This document shows positions 10,546 through 19,815 of a DNA stretch of 64,000 nt, piece by piece. The translations under genes and the position numbers were made by a program. How positions within the stretch are numbered: the stretch's first letter is position 1; each line of letters opens with the position of its first letter. Where the stretch lies: the NCBI RefSeq assembly GCF_036246005.1, contig NZ_CP109171.1, positions 8,296,001 to 8,360,000 on the forward strand, in the 5' to 3' direction. The notes under the pieces were generated by a model. That model was not told where the DNA came from, did no database searches, and saw nothing but the letters and a program-made list of their open reading frames with translations. The DNA comes from Streptomyces sp. NBC_01723 (lineage in GTDB: Bacteria > Actinomycetota > Actinomycetes > Streptomycetales > Streptomycetaceae).

Positions 10546-11619
10546 GTGGAACACAGGAGACTGGGAACGTCCGGGCTCATGGTCCCGGCACTGAGCTTCG
10601 GCGCGGGCACCTTCGGCGGGCGCGGCGAGCTGTTCGGCGCCTGGGGCGACACGGACGCGGCCGAGGCACGCCGGCTGGTCGACATCTGCCTGGAAGCGGG
10701 CGTGACCATGTTCGACACCGCCGACGTCTACTCCGCGGGCGCCTCGGAGGAAGTGCTCGGCGCCGCCGTCAAGGGGCGCCGCGACCAGGTGCTGATCTCC
10801 ACCAAGGCCGGTCTGCCGACGGGGGACGGCCCGGGGGACGCCGGCACCTCGCGGACGCGTCTGATCAAAGCCGTCGACCAGGCCCTGCGCCGGCTCGGCA
10901 CGGACTACATCGACCTCTTCCAACTGCACGCCTACGACGCGGGCACCCCGGTGCACGAGGTGCTGGCCACCCTCGACGACCTCGTACGCGCCGGGAAGCT
11001 CCGCTACACCGGCGTCTCGAACTTCAGCGGCTGGCAGCTGATGAAGTCGCTGGCCGACGCGGACGCCCACGGGTACCAGCGCTACGCCGCGCACCAGGTC
11101 TACTACTCCCTCGTCGGACGGGACTACGAGTGGGAGCTGATGCCGCTGGCCGTCGACCAGGGAGTCGGAGCCGTCGTCTGGAGCCCTCTCGGATGGGGGC
11201 GGCTCACCGGCCGGATCGGTCGCGGCCGGCCCCTGCCGCCCGGCAGCCGGCTGCACGCCACCGCCGACTACGGGCCGCCCGTGGCGGACGACCTCCTCTT
11301 CCGCGTCACGGACTGCCTCGACGCCATCGCGGAGGAGACCGGCCGGACCGTCCCGCAGATCGCCATCAACTGGCTGCTGCGGCGCCCGACCGTCTCCTCG
11401 GTCCTCATCGGCGCCCGCAACGAGGACCAGCTCAGGCAGAACCTCGGCGCCGTGGGATGGTCCCTGACCGAGGACCAGGTGGCCCGGCTCGACACCGCGA
11501 GCGCCAAGGCCGCCCCCTACCCGTACTTCCCCTACGAGCGCCAGGAGGGCTTCGCCCGGGTCAATCCGCACCCCCTGAGCCGAGCGGGCGGCCACGTGAG
11601 CGCCTCCGCTCTCGGCTGA
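10546..11619 (+). CDS. Aldo/keto reductase (NADPH-dependent oxidoreductase)
   Basis: A 357-residue (alpha/beta)8 barrel enzyme that reduces aldehydes or ketones with NADPH. The catalytic tetrad is visible: Asp57 (FDTADVYS), Tyr62, Lys87 (STKAGL) and His128 (FQLHAYD). The cofactor region VLIGARNEDQLRQN is near the C terminus. It belongs to the YajO/Gsp69-like group with beta-subunit-of-K-channel similarity. The GTG start follows GAGGGG by eight bases. The divergent TetR and operator O2 just upstream indicate repression until an inducer appears. The substrate is not evident. Confidence 0.92.
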   Translation: MEHRRLGTSGLMVPALSFGAGTFGGRGELFGAWGDTDAAEARRLVDICLEAGVTMFDTADVYSAGASEEVLGAAVKGRRDQVLISTKAGLPTGDGPGDAGTSRTRLIKAVDQALRRLGTDYIDLFQLHAYDAGTPVHEVLATLDDLVRAGKLRYTGVSNFSGWQLMKSLADADAHGYQRYAAHQVYYSLVGRDYEWELMPLAVDQGVGAVVWSPLGWGRLTGRIGRGRPLPPGSRLHATADYGPPVADDLLFRVTDCLDAIAEETGRTVPQIAINWLLRRPTVSSVLIGARNEDQLRQNLGAVGWSLTEDQVARLDTASAKAAPYPYFPYERQEGFARVNPHPLSRAGGHVSASALG

Positions 11620-11740
11620 CCTGGGAGTTCCGGCGGGCCGACCACGTCATTGTCAGTGTGGTGCCGCAGAATGCGGGTAACCGAGATCAACACCGGCCGG
11701 ACCGGGTAGGCGGTCTCGAGTCACTGACCTGGAAGGGCCA

Positions 11741-12112
11741 ATGCCGATGCCGCTTCACGCCGTCCGACCACGGACCACCGCCTCCCGTGCGACCGCACGC
11801 CACACCCCGCTCGGCCAGGGTGAGGCCGAGGTCCTGCGGATAGTCACCGACGCGCGCACCCCCGTCTTCGTCACCGTGCGCGAGGGCGGGCGCCGCCGGT
11901 ACAGCTACTGGCGTCCGCTGGACTCCGTCACCGGCAGAGGCGGCTGCTACGTCGCGCTGCCCACCGCCGAGTGCGACGCGCTGCACGCCGCCGGGCGGAT
12001 CACCCTCGGCGATCCCGTCGCCGACCCGGCGCGGACGACGTACCGCGTGCGCGCCGCCCGCACACCGGCCGCAGCCGTGCGCGCGCTTCCCCGGCGGGAG
12101 CGCGCCGCGTGA
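11741..12112 (+). CDS. Small conserved hypothetical protein upstream of ppk2
   Basis: A 123-residue basic protein; a second ATG two codons later is an equally possible start after GGAAGGG. The core (LRIVTDARTPVFVTVREG, RRRYSYWRPLDSV, GCYVALPTAECDALHAAGRI) looks like a small beta-rich domain that many streptomycetes carry, but I cannot name it. Its TGA overlaps the GTG of the polyphosphate kinase gene by two bases, so the two are translationally coupled and probably act together. No signal peptide or membrane segment is seen. Confidence 0.7.
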   Translation: MPMPLHAVRPRTTASRATARHTPLGQGEAEVLRIVTDARTPVFVTVREGGRRRYSYWRPLDSVTGRGGCYVALPTAECDALHAAGRITLGDPVADPARTTYRVRAARTPAAAVRALPRRERAA

Positions 12113-13110
12113 GCGGGGACGGGGCGGGGCGCGAGGACGGGACGCGGCGCGGCGAAGAGCCCACCGAGGCGGACCTCCTCGACGGCCTGCGGATCGACGA
12201 GCGCAGACCGGAGAAGCCGGTCCTCCTCAACGCCGACCGGACCCCCATCGACACCTGGCGGGAGAACCACCCCTACGACCGCAAGGTGCGCAGGACCGAC
12301 TACGAGCGGGAGAAGCGGGTCCTGCAGATCGAGCTGCTCAAGATGCAGCGCTGGGTCAAGGAGTCCGGACAGCGGATCGTGGTGCTGTGCGAAGGCCGTG
12401 ACGCGGCCGGCAAGGGCGGCACCATCCAGCGCTTCACCGAACGTCTCAACCCCCGCGGCGCACGCGTGGTCGCACTGGACAAACCGACCGAGAGGGAGGC
12501 CGGGCAGTGGTATTTCCAGCGCTACGTCGCCCACCTCCCCGCCCGCGGCGAGATCGTCTTCTTCGACCGCTCCTGGTACAACCGGGCGGGCGTCGAACGC
12601 GTGATGGGATTCTGCACGGAGGACGAGTACCGCGCATTCCTTCAGCAGGCGCCGCTGTTCGAGCGCATGCTCACCGATGACGGCATCCTGCTGGTGAAGT
12701 TCTGGTTCTCCGTCTCCCAGGCCGAACAGCGGACCCGTTTCGCGATCCGCCGGGTCGACCCGGTACGCCGCTGGAAGCTGTCGCCGACGGACCTCGCCTC
12801 GCTGGACCGCTGGGACGACTACACCGCCGCGAAGGTCGACATGTTCCGGGCCACCGACACCGAACACGCGCCCTGGACGGTGGTCAAGAACAACGACAAG
12901 CGCCGCGGCCGGCTGGAGGCGATGCGCAGCCTGCTGGACCGCTGCGACTACCCCGCCAAGGACCACCGGGCCGTGGGCCGGCCCGACCCGCTGATCGTGG
13001 GCCCCGCCGACACCCTGCTGGAGGCCGACGAGGAACCGGCCGACCTCTCGCCGACACCCCTGGCGGAGCACGGCGACGGCCCAGGGCTCCACCCGGAATC
13101 GACGGACTGA
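12109..13110 (+). CDS. Polyphosphate kinase 2 (PPK2) family
   Basis: A 333-residue PPK2 enzyme, which moves phosphate between polyphosphate and nucleotides. The Walker A motif is at 95-105 (EGRDAAGKGGT), and the Walker B-like motif with Asp153-Arg154 is in FFDRSWYNR. The lid region follows with Arg-rich helices. The conserved RENHPYDRK and WTVVKNNDK segments also fit. It is a single-domain PPK2 of usual length with a 40-residue acidic tail. The direction of reaction and the nucleotide (AMP, ADP or GDP) cannot be told with certainty. It is coupled to the small upstream gene and faces a polyphosphate-binding CHAD gene across a shared terminator. Confidence 0.9.
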   Translation: MSGDGAGREDGTRRGEEPTEADLLDGLRIDERRPEKPVLLNADRTPIDTWRENHPYDRKVRRTDYEREKRVLQIELLKMQRWVKESGQRIVVLCEGRDAAGKGGTIQRFTERLNPRGARVVALDKPTEREAGQWYFQRYVAHLPARGEIVFFDRSWYNRAGVERVMGFCTEDEYRAFLQQAPLFERMLTDDGILLVKFWFSVSQAEQRTRFAIRRVDPVRRWKLSPTDLASLDRWDDYTAAKVDMFRATDTEHAPWTVVKNNDKRRGRLEAMRSLLDRCDYPAKDHRAVGRPDPLIVGPADTLLEADEEPADLSPTPLAEHGDGPGLHPESTD

Positions 13111-13125
13111 GACGGGCCGGACGGC

Positions 13126-13156
13126 GGCCCCTCCGAAGCACTGCTTCCGAGGGGCC
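13126..13156. terminator. Bidirectional terminator between ppk2 and the CHAD gene
   Basis: Inverted arms GGCCCCTCCGAAGCA (13126-13140) and TGCTTCCGAGGGGCC (13142-13156) pair at 14 of 15 positions around a very short loop. It sits midway between the stops of the two convergent genes. Confidence 0.85.
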
Positions 13157-13165
13157 GGACGGCGC

Positions 13166-14698
13166 TCAGTGCTCCAGCGGAGCGCGCAGCGCCGGGTCCG
13201 AGGCCGTCCCCCACACCTCCGGCAGCTCCCGCCGCCGCGCCTCCGCGCCCGCCCGCTCCCTGCCGTGCAGCAGCCCCCAGGTGAAAGCGGACTCGCCGGC
13301 GGCGTGCGCCGCCACGCCCAGCGCCCGCAGGGCTTCCTGGGCGACGACCGCGTCCTGGTGCTCGCCGAGCACCTTCTGCACCTTCTTGACCCGCTTGCCG
13401 AGCCGGGCGACGGGCTTGCCGAGCGCGGGACGCGCGACCTCGGCCGCGTAGCGGACCTTCTTGGCCTCCTTGCGGGCCTCGTGCAGAGCCGTCGCCCGCG
13501 CGGGGCCGGACTCCTGCGCGAAGGCGTGCTCCATCCGCCCGGCGAGGCGGCCGTACTCCTTCAGCACCGCCGCCGCCATCGTCCGGGCCGGCTTCCCCGA
13601 CGCCTTGGCCCGCAGCGGCGGCTCCCGCAGCAGCCCCTCCAGCGCGTCGAGGAGCAGCAGGTAGCGGGGCGAATCCAGGGCCTCGCGCGTCCGGGTCAGG
13701 GCGTCGCCGCCGCGGGACACGTCCCACACCCGCAGCCGGGCGGCGACGGGGCCGAGCACCAGGTCGTCGGGCAGCTCGTCCAGCGCGGTGCCGATGCGTT
13801 CGCGCAGTACCTCCTGGTCCCGCGCCACTCCCAGCTCACCCGCCAGCCACTTGAGTTCCGCGCGCACCGGATCGGTGGTCCGCCGGTCGAGCACCGACCG
13901 GTACGAGCGCAGGCAGCTGCGCAGACGGCGGCACGTGACGCGCATCTGGTGCACGGCGTCGGGCAGGTCGCGCCGGACCGCCGGGTCCAGGGCGACCAGC
14001 TTGCCCACCTGCTCGCGCAGATACCCGAGCACATACGAGCCGGGGGAGGCGGCGGCCACCGCGGCCGGGTGCGGCACCTCCCGCCCCGTTCCCGATCCGG
14101 TGTCCCGCAGGGCGCGGGACAGCTTGGAGGGGCTGTCGGACCGGACGACGCCCTTCTTGCGGAGCTTCTTCTCCACGCGGTCCAGCAGACCGGCGTCGGT
14201 CCCGTCCGCGAGTTCGACCTCCAGCTCGCTCCACTCGGCACGGCCGCCGCCCGGCAGCAGCGAGTCGGCGCGCACGTCGTCGAGGCTCAGCTCGGCGAGC
14301 ACCCTGCCCTCCGCGTCGCGCAGGTGTCGCACGGCCCGGGTGGAGCGGATCCGGACGACCGGGCGCAGGTGGGCGCCCCGGGTGCGGGACAGGGCCAGCT
14401 CGCGCAGTGCCTGGGGTACCTCGTCGGACAGCGGGGCCCGTACCTCCTCCCGGGTGTCCCCGGTCAGCGGCAGTTTCAGATGCCAGCCGGCGTCCGCACC
14501 GCCCGTCCGGCGGCGCAGCGTGGCTGAGGTCGCGACGAGACGCAGATCCTCGGTGTCGTGGTACACCGCGTCCAGCTTCTCGGACGCGGCCTCGGTGACC
14601 GAGGCGATCGGACCGACACCGGTGAGGTCGGGCAGCCCGCCGGGGCCGCGGGTGGCGGGCTCGTACTTTCGTTCTGTCTCGTGCTTCGACTGGGTCAT
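13166..14698 (-). CDS. CYTH and CHAD domain protein (polyphosphate-associated)
   Basis: A 510-residue cytoplasmic protein. The N-terminal CYTH (triphosphate tunnel) domain at about 5-200 has the signature ExExK in HETERKYE (Glu7, Glu9, Lys11) and further acidic/basic tunnel strands. The C-terminal CHAD domain at about 220-500 is helical with conserved His and Arg/Lys (VHQMRVTCRRLRSCLR, LHEARKEAKKVRYAAE), which bind polyphosphate. The start is the ATG after AGGGA; a longer upstream frame lacks a ribosome-binding site. CYTH domains hydrolyse inorganic tri- or polyphosphate in known members, and CHAD domains localise to polyphosphate granules. The convergent ppk2 gene supports a shared polyphosphate role. 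Confidence 0.88.
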   Translation of the reverse strand: MTQSKHETERKYEPATRGPGGLPDLTGVGPIASVTEAASEKLDAVYHDTEDLRLVATSATLRRRTGGADAGWHLKLPLTGDTREEVRAPLSDEVPQALRELALSRTRGAHLRPVVRIRSTRAVRHLRDAEGRVLAELSLDDVRADSLLPGGGRAEWSELEVELADGTDAGLLDRVEKKLRKKGVVRSDSPSKLSRALRDTGSGTGREVPHPAAVAAASPGSYVLGYLREQVGKLVALDPAVRRDLPDAVHQMRVTCRRLRSCLRSYRSVLDRRTTDPVRAELKWLAGELGVARDQEVLRERIGTALDELPDDLVLGPVAARLRVWDVSRGGDALTRTREALDSPRYLLLLDALEGLLREPPLRAKASGKPARTMAAAVLKEYGRLAGRMEHAFAQESGPARATALHEARKEAKKVRYAAEVARPALGKPVARLGKRVKKVQKVLGEHQDAVVAQEALRALGVAAHAAGESAFTWGLLHGRERAGAEARRRELPEVWGTASDPALRAPLEH

Positions 14699-14812
14699 GT
14701 TGTGTCCCTGGACGGTATCCGGCGGATCAAACGCGCGCGGCGGGAGTGACACCGCGCCGGGCGGAGAGGGCATACCCGCCCCCCTTGTAAGGAGTTCCCT
14801 GTCCGGCGGCGG

Positions 14813-15937
14813 CTAGCCGCCGCTGACGAGCCAGGGCCGCGGGTCGTTGTAGTAGCCGTCGAGGACGACCTCGAAGTGGAGGTGCGGGCCGGTGGACAGG
14901 CCGGTGGAGCCGACCCGGCCGATCGGTGTCCCGGCCTCCACCGACTGCCCGACGGCGGTCTCCAGGGCGGACAGGTGGCTGTACGTCGTCTCCAGCCGTT
15001 TGCCCTGGATGGTCCCGTGGTCCACCACGACACGGTTGCCGTACGCGCTGGTCGGCGCCGCGAACACCACGCGCCCTCCACGCGCGGCGACGACCTGCGC
15101 ACCCTGGGGCGCCGCGAAGTCCACGCCGGTGTGCAGCTTGGTCACGCCGGTCAGCGGATGCTCGCGAGATCCGTAGGGCGAGGTGATGGTGAGCGGGCTG
15201 ACCGGGGCGGTCAGCAGGGCGCCGGCCGCCCCGCCCGCACCGGCGGGGTCCTCCCGGTCGAGCGCCTCGTAGCGGGGGAGGAGCTTGTGGACCTCGGCGA
15301 GATAGGTCTCCGCCTCCGCCGGGACGCGTCCCGCCTTCGTCACGGCGTCCGTTCCGGTCGCATACGCGGCCAGCGTCAGGTCCACGAGGTCGCCGTTGAC
15401 CCGGCCCTCGGTGCGCAGCTCGGTCACCTCCTCGGCCAGGGAGCAGTCCCGCCGGCCCAGCGCCATGATGGCGTCCGCCGGTTCGCGCGGCGAGGCCTTG
15501 CCGTTGCCGTCGTCGTCCTTGCCCCAGGTCCGCCACTCGGAGTCGGTGAAGGCGGCGATGCCCTTCTGCCCCGACAGTTCGTCCGTGTCGTCGCTCCAGC
15601 CGGAGAGCTGGTCGATCTGGGCGGCGAGCACGGACGGGTCGAGGACGGTGCAGGCCGAGGCCGCCTTGCGCAGCCACGGGATGTAGGAGGGGTCGACATC
15701 GACTCCCGAGGACCGTTTCGAGTCCGGGTCGTCGGGCCAGGGGTTCGGCAGTCCGCCCGTCAGCGCGAGGAAGGAGGCCACACCGATGACGGTCACCAGG
15801 GCCGGCAACAGCAGCAGGGTGAAGAGGCCGGGGGCCCGGCGCTTCCGCTTCCGCTTCGGGGGCTGCTCCGCCTGCTCCGGCGCTGCCTCGTCCGTGTGGC
15901 CGGTCGCCTCCGCCACGGTCAGCCGCTCGTCGTTCAC
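14813..15937 (-). CDS. Membrane-anchored M23 (LytM) peptidase
   Basis: A 374-residue protein with a basic cytoplasmic tail (KRKRKRR near residue 30), one membrane helix at about 37-61 and an extracellular part. Residues 75-230 form a domain with a conserved lone-Cys pattern seen beside lytic transglycosylase-like regions (AASACTVLDPSVLAAQID). The C-terminal LytM domain at about 245-374 has the zinc motifs HTGVDFA and GPHLHFEV, with the first His in HPLTGVTKLHTGVD. It should cut peptidoglycan peptides or activate another hydrolase. It starts with GTG; no strong ribosome-binding site precedes it. It lies 114 bases upstream of the CHAD gene. Confidence 0.87.
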   Translation of the reverse strand: MNDERLTVAEATGHTDEAAPEQAEQPPKRKRKRRAPGLFTLLLLPALVTVIGVASFLALTGGLPNPWPDDPDSKRSSGVDVDPSYIPWLRKAASACTVLDPSVLAAQIDQLSGWSDDTDELSGQKGIAAFTDSEWRTWGKDDDGNGKASPREPADAIMALGRRDCSLAEEVTELRTEGRVNGDLVDLTLAAYATGTDAVTKAGRVPAEAETYLAEVHKLLPRYEALDREDPAGAGGAAGALLTAPVSPLTITSPYGSREHPLTGVTKLHTGVDFAAPQGAQVVAARGGRVVFAAPTSAYGNRVVVDHGTIQGKRLETTYSHLSALETAVGQSVEAGTPIGRVGSTGLSTGPHLHFEVVLDGYYNDPRPWLVSGG

Positions 15938-16158
15938 CTGGCCGCTCGCCGGGACGTGATGCTCACCGGAGGAAGGTAACGCGGCGGTGCCGGGGAGTCA
16001 GGAGACGCCGAGGCAGAAGGGGCTGCCCGAACGGGCAGAGCCGGCCAAGTGCGGCGACCGCGGGGGCGCCGGGTCTGGCCGGGCGCGGATTACTTCGATA
16101 GTTTGCTGGTGCGGCCCCGTGTCATCCCCCGTACGCGGGGCCGCGCCAAGCGTCCGCG

Positions 16159-17412
16159 TCACGAGCCGATCGTGACCACCTCGCCAGTACGGCGGGCCCG
16201 TTCCGCGGCCCAGACGACCCGGTGGGTCGCCAGACTCGCGGCCGCGTCCGACGCCAGGGCGCTCGCGTCACCGGTGGCGACCGCGTCGAGGAACGCGTCG
16301 ACCAGCGCCTCGTCCCCGCCACCGTGCCCGTCGGCCGCCGAAGCCCCCGCCGTGACCTCGGGATCGACCACCGACTCGGCGCCCGTGCGGAAGTCGACCA
16401 GCCGGATGCTCGTCCCGTCCCCTTCGGCGAAGCCGTGCGTGCCGTGCAGCCGCGTGCGCCGGTGCCCCATCGGGGTGAAGGCGCTCATGGTGAACGAGCA
16501 GGTGGCGCCGTCGGCGAACTCCATGGCGACGACCTGGTGGTCCACGACGTCGTTGTCGCAGGCGTACACGCAACGCCCGTAGGGACCGGTGCGCAGCGCC
16601 CGCTCCACGCCCTCCTCGGTGAAGGTGTCCGTCACCGCCGACAGCGGCCAGAACTCGCTGTCCGCGTCGCCCAGACAGCCGAGGTAGAGCCGCTTGGCCG
16701 AGTACGGGCAGTCCGCCTCGACCGAGCAGTCCAGGCAGCGTGCGGCCGCACCGGCGGGCGCGGCGTCGGCGCGGAAATGGGTGAGCGAGCCGAAGGACGA
16801 GACCCGCCGCGGGGCGCTGCCGACGAGGTGGACCAGCCAGTCCACGTCGTGACACGCCTTGGTGAGCAGCATCGGCGCCGAGGTGTCGCTTCGGCGCCAG
16901 TTGCCGCGCACGAACGAGTGCGCCTGGTGCCACCAGCCGACCGGCTCCAGGTGCTCCACACTCGTCAGCCTGCCGATCCGGCCGTTGTCCAGCAGGGACT
17001 TGAGGGCCCGCGTGTAGGGCGTGTACCGCAGGACGTGACAGACCGCGAGCATGATTCCGGCCCGCTCCGCGGCCTCGGCGATGGCCGTCGCCTCCCGCTC
17101 CCCGGTCGCCATCGGCTTCTCCAGCAGCAGGTGGTAGCCGAGCCCCGCCAGCCGGACCGCGGGCGCCGTGTGCAGGCGGTCCTGGGTGGCGACCACCGCC
17201 GCGTCCGCCAGCCGTTCCCGCCCCGCCAGCTCCTCCCAGCCGGTGTACAGATGGTGCGCCGGCACGCCGAACTCCCGTCCGGCCGCGGCCCGGCGCACGG
17301 GGTCCGGTTCGGCCACCGCCACCACCTCGCCCGCGCCGGTGGCCTGGGCGTGGCGTGCGTACGTCAGCCCGCGCAGACCGGCACCGACCAGTGCCAGCGT
17401 CACTCGGGGCAT
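16159..17412 (-). CDS. Gfo/Idh/MocA-family NAD(P) oxidoreductase
   Basis: A 417-residue cytoplasmic sugar oxidoreductase. The N-terminal Rossmann fold begins at LALVGAGLRG (residues 6-15), the conserved LEKPMA (Lys) is near residue 97, and the catalytic-region His lies in KACHDVDWL. A Cys cluster (ARCLDCSVEADCPYS) is present in the C-terminal domain. It is the last gene of the seven-gene operon headed by GH114, 60 bases after the GH4 stop, with GGGAGG before its ATG. Relatives include inositol and glucose dehydrogenases and NAD-dependent glycosidases of GH109, so it could oxidise the released sugar or act as a glycosidase. The operon context favours an amino-sugar or galactose derivative. Confidence 0.85.
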   Translation of the reverse strand: MPRVTLALVGAGLRGLTYARHAQATGAGEVVAVAEPDPVRRAAAGREFGVPAHHLYTGWEELAGRERLADAAVVATQDRLHTAPAVRLAGLGYHLLLEKPMATGEREATAIAEAAERAGIMLAVCHVLRYTPYTRALKSLLDNGRIGRLTSVEHLEPVGWWHQAHSFVRGNWRRSDTSAPMLLTKACHDVDWLVHLVGSAPRRVSSFGSLTHFRADAAPAGAAARCLDCSVEADCPYSAKRLYLGCLGDADSEFWPLSAVTDTFTEEGVERALRTGPYGRCVYACDNDVVDHQVVAMEFADGATCSFTMSAFTPMGHRRTRLHGTHGFAEGDGTSIRLVDFRTGAESVVDPEVTAGASAADGHGGGDEALVDAFLDAVATGDASALASDAAASLATHRVVWAAERARRTGEVVTIGS

Positions 17413-17472
17413 CGTCCCGCCTCCCTCGTCGTGTTGGTCCCTCGTCGTGTTCGTCGCGCCGGTCGCGTCGGC

Positions 17473-18798
17473 TCAGCGTGCGAGCACCGCCCGCAGCCCC
17501 GGCTGGAGCCGGTCACCGTGGGCACGGACCATGTCGTCGCACAGCTCCCAGATCTGCTCGACCCGCAGCGTCGCCGCCGTCGCCGGGTCGGTCATCGCGG
17601 CGTGCCTGATGTGCCGCGGGTCGTCCTCCGTCGCGGCCCGCACCACCAGGTCGGTGGTGCTCAGGTAGGTGCGGTTGAGGGCCGCCAGCTGCGGGGGCAG
17701 CGCGCCGATCCGGGTGGGCTGGATGCCCGAGGAGTCGACCAGGCACGGGACTTCGACGGCGCCGCGGGCGGGGAGGTTGTCGATCAGGCCGTGGTTGGGC
17801 ACGTTGCCGTAGATCGTGCGGGGCGTGCCGGTCACGATGCTGTGGATGATCTGCGGGGCGTACTCCATGGTGCCCTCGACGGTGAGCGGGGCGCCGCAGG
17901 CCAGCGCGTCCCGGGTCCGCTCGTACTCGGCGACGTTCTCGTCCACGATGTCCAGGTAGGCGCCGACGGGCAGCCGCAGCCGGTCGATCTCGCTGTCGTG
18001 GTGCAGGTACCAGGGGACGTACTCGGAGGAGTGCTCGCTGGTCTCGGTCGGGTACGCGCCCAGGCGCCGGTACATGTCGACGCGGACCCGCCGGCGCAAC
18101 TGCTCGTCCTCGGCGATCAGGGCGTCGAGCCGCGGGTACAGGTCATTGCCGCCGTGCTCCAGACGGAGCACCCACGCCTGGTGGTTGACGCCCGCGGCCC
18201 GGTAGGTGACCTCCTCGTAGGGGACCTTGAGCAGATCGCACAGGCTCTGGATGGTCCAGTAGACGGAGTGGCACAGTCCCACGACCCGCGTCAGGCCGGT
18301 CGCCTCGGCGAGGTACTGGACGTTCATCGCCATCGGGTTGGTGTAGTTGAGCAGCCAGGCGTCCGGGCACAGCTCGGCGATGTCCCGCCCCAGCTCCCTG
18401 AGGAGCGGGAAGGTGCGCAGGGCGCGGAAGATGCCGCCGACGCCGAGGGTGTCGCCGATGGTCTGGCGCAGCCCGTACCGGGCCGGTACCTCGAAGTCGG
18501 TGCGGGTCGCCTCCCGCATGCCGACCTGCACGATGTTGATGACGAAGTCGGCGCCGGCGAGGGCCTCGCGGCGGTCGGCGTGCGCGGTGACACGGGGGCG
18601 GGCGCCGCGTTCGGCGGCGATGTACTCGGCCGCGGCCCGCGCGGTGGACAGGCGCTCCGCGTCGATGTCGTGCAGCGCGATGTGCGCGGACTTCAGCTCG
18701 TCGAACGCGAAGAGGTCGGCGAGCAGGCCCTGGGTGAAGACGACGCTGCCGGCTCCGATGAAGGTGATCTTGGGGGCGGTCGGCTGGGCGGTGCTCAT
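17473..18798 (-). CDS. GH4 NAD-dependent glycosidase (MelA-like alpha-galactosidase)
   Basis: A 441-residue cytoplasmic enzyme of glycoside hydrolase family 4, which cleaves by an NAD and Mn-dependent redox/elimination mechanism. The Rossmann motif is GAGSVVF (15-21), the metal-binding Cys176 lies in GLCHSVYWT and His206 in AGVNHQAW; Asn151 is in LLNYTNPMAMN. The CHS sequence resembles MelA alpha-galactosidase more than 6-phospho-glucosidases. GTG/ATG overlap with pfkB (ATGA) couples the two. Combined with the GH114 gene at the head of the operon, the natural substrate may be an alpha-linked galactosamine or galactose oligomer imported by the ABC transporter. Specificity is inference. Confidence 0.88.
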   Translation of the reverse strand: MSTAQPTAPKITFIGAGSVVFTQGLLADLFAFDELKSAHIALHDIDAERLSTARAAAEYIAAERGARPRVTAHADRREALAGADFVINIVQVGMREATRTDFEVPARYGLRQTIGDTLGVGGIFRALRTFPLLRELGRDIAELCPDAWLLNYTNPMAMNVQYLAEATGLTRVVGLCHSVYWTIQSLCDLLKVPYEEVTYRAAGVNHQAWVLRLEHGGNDLYPRLDALIAEDEQLRRRVRVDMYRRLGAYPTETSEHSSEYVPWYLHHDSEIDRLRLPVGAYLDIVDENVAEYERTRDALACGAPLTVEGTMEYAPQIIHSIVTGTPRTIYGNVPNHGLIDNLPARGAVEVPCLVDSSGIQPTRIGALPPQLAALNRTYLSTTDLVVRAATEDDPRHIRHAAMTDPATAATLRVEQIWELCDDMVRAHGDRLQPGLRAVLAR

Positions 18799-19754
18799 GC
18801 GGGGTTCTCTCCGTTACGGGTGACCTGGGCGAACGCTTCGTCCCAGGTGGGCTGGGCGGTCGTGCCGCCGTGGGCGCGGGTGGACAGCGCGCCGCAGACG
18901 GCGGCGAGTTCGAGGGCGTCGGGCAGGGCGAGCCCGGCGAGGAGGGCGGCGACGAACCCGGCGTCGAAGCTGTCGCCGGCGCCCACCGTGTCGACGGGCC
19001 GCGCCGGGATGCCCGGCGTGGCGAGCAGGGTGCGGCCGTCGTGGCACAGGGCGCCCTCGGCCCCGTTCTTGACGACGACCGTCGGTCCTCGCTTCGCGAG
19101 GGCGGCGGCGGACTCGCCGAGGTCGGCGGTGTCGACTCCGGCGAGCCGCCGCGCCTCGGCCGCGTTGGGCAGCAGGTAGTCGGTGTGGGCGAGCACGGCG
19201 TCGAGACCGGGCGGGTCCCAGCGCCCCGAGGGGTCGTCGTTCGTGTCGAGGGAGGTCGTCGCGCCGTTCGAGCGCGCGGTGCGCAGCAGGCCGGGCAGAC
19301 CGGCGGCGAGGCCGGGCAGCAGGAAGTACGACGCGGCGTGCACGTGCCGGGCCGCGGCCAGCAGGTCGGCCGGGACGTCGGAGGCCGTCGTGGACCGCAG
19401 GGTGCCCGGCGCCGTCACGATGGCGCGGTCCCCCTCGGCCCTGGTCAGGACGACGGTGAGCGGCGTGGGCAGGCGCGGATCGGTGTACAGGGCGGTGGTG
19501 TCGACGCCGTGCGAGCGGAGGCTGTCGCGCATGTAGCGGCCCGCGTCGTCGTCGCCGACGCGTCCGGCGAACGCCACCCGCAGACCGAGGCGGGCCGCGC
19601 CGCACGCCATGATCGCGGCGGAGCCGCCGAGGGTGAGGGCGCCGTCGGCCACGAGGTGTTCGCGCTGCCCGAAGGCGAGCGGGGCGTCGAGCGGCCCGAG
19701 GACGACGTCGGGATTGGCGTCGCCGACGACGAGCAGGTCGAGGGTGTGCGGCAT
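18795..19754 (-). CDS. PfkB-family sugar kinase
   Basis: A 319-residue ribokinase/PfkB-type kinase. The N-terminal LGGSAAIMACGAARLGLRV and the C-terminal DTVGAGDSFDAGF with catalytic Asp261 are both intact, and the length is normal. It presumably phosphorylates the monosaccharide released by the GH4 enzyme. The stop overlaps the GH4 start by four bases and it follows the second permease gene by 61 bases. AGGGAAG precedes its ATG. Known PfkB members act on fructose, ribose, ketohexose-phosphates, nucleosides and 2-keto-3-deoxy sugars, so the exact sugar is open. Confidence 0.88.
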   Translation of the reverse strand: MPHTLDLLVVGDANPDVVLGPLDAPLAFGQREHLVADGALTLGGSAAIMACGAARLGLRVAFAGRVGDDDAGRYMRDSLRSHGVDTTALYTDPRLPTPLTVVLTRAEGDRAIVTAPGTLRSTTASDVPADLLAAARHVHAASYFLLPGLAAGLPGLLRTARSNGATTSLDTNDDPSGRWDPPGLDAVLAHTDYLLPNAAEARRLAGVDTADLGESAAALAKRGPTVVVKNGAEGALCHDGRTLLATPGIPARPVDTVGAGDSFDAGFVAALLAGLALPDALELAAVCGALSTRAHGGTTAQPTWDEAFAQVTRNGENPA

Positions 19755-19815
19755 GGGTCTTCCCTGGGATGACGGAGGTGACTGCGGTGCGGGAGGGCAG
19801 GGACGTGGCGGGACG

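Noticed and set aside
16222..19179. Very long plus-strand open frames across operon A
   Set aside because: They oppose clear minus-strand genes with intact motifs (GH4, PfkB, Gfo/Idh), have no start site, and read as Arg/Pro/Gly-rich low-complexity sequence.
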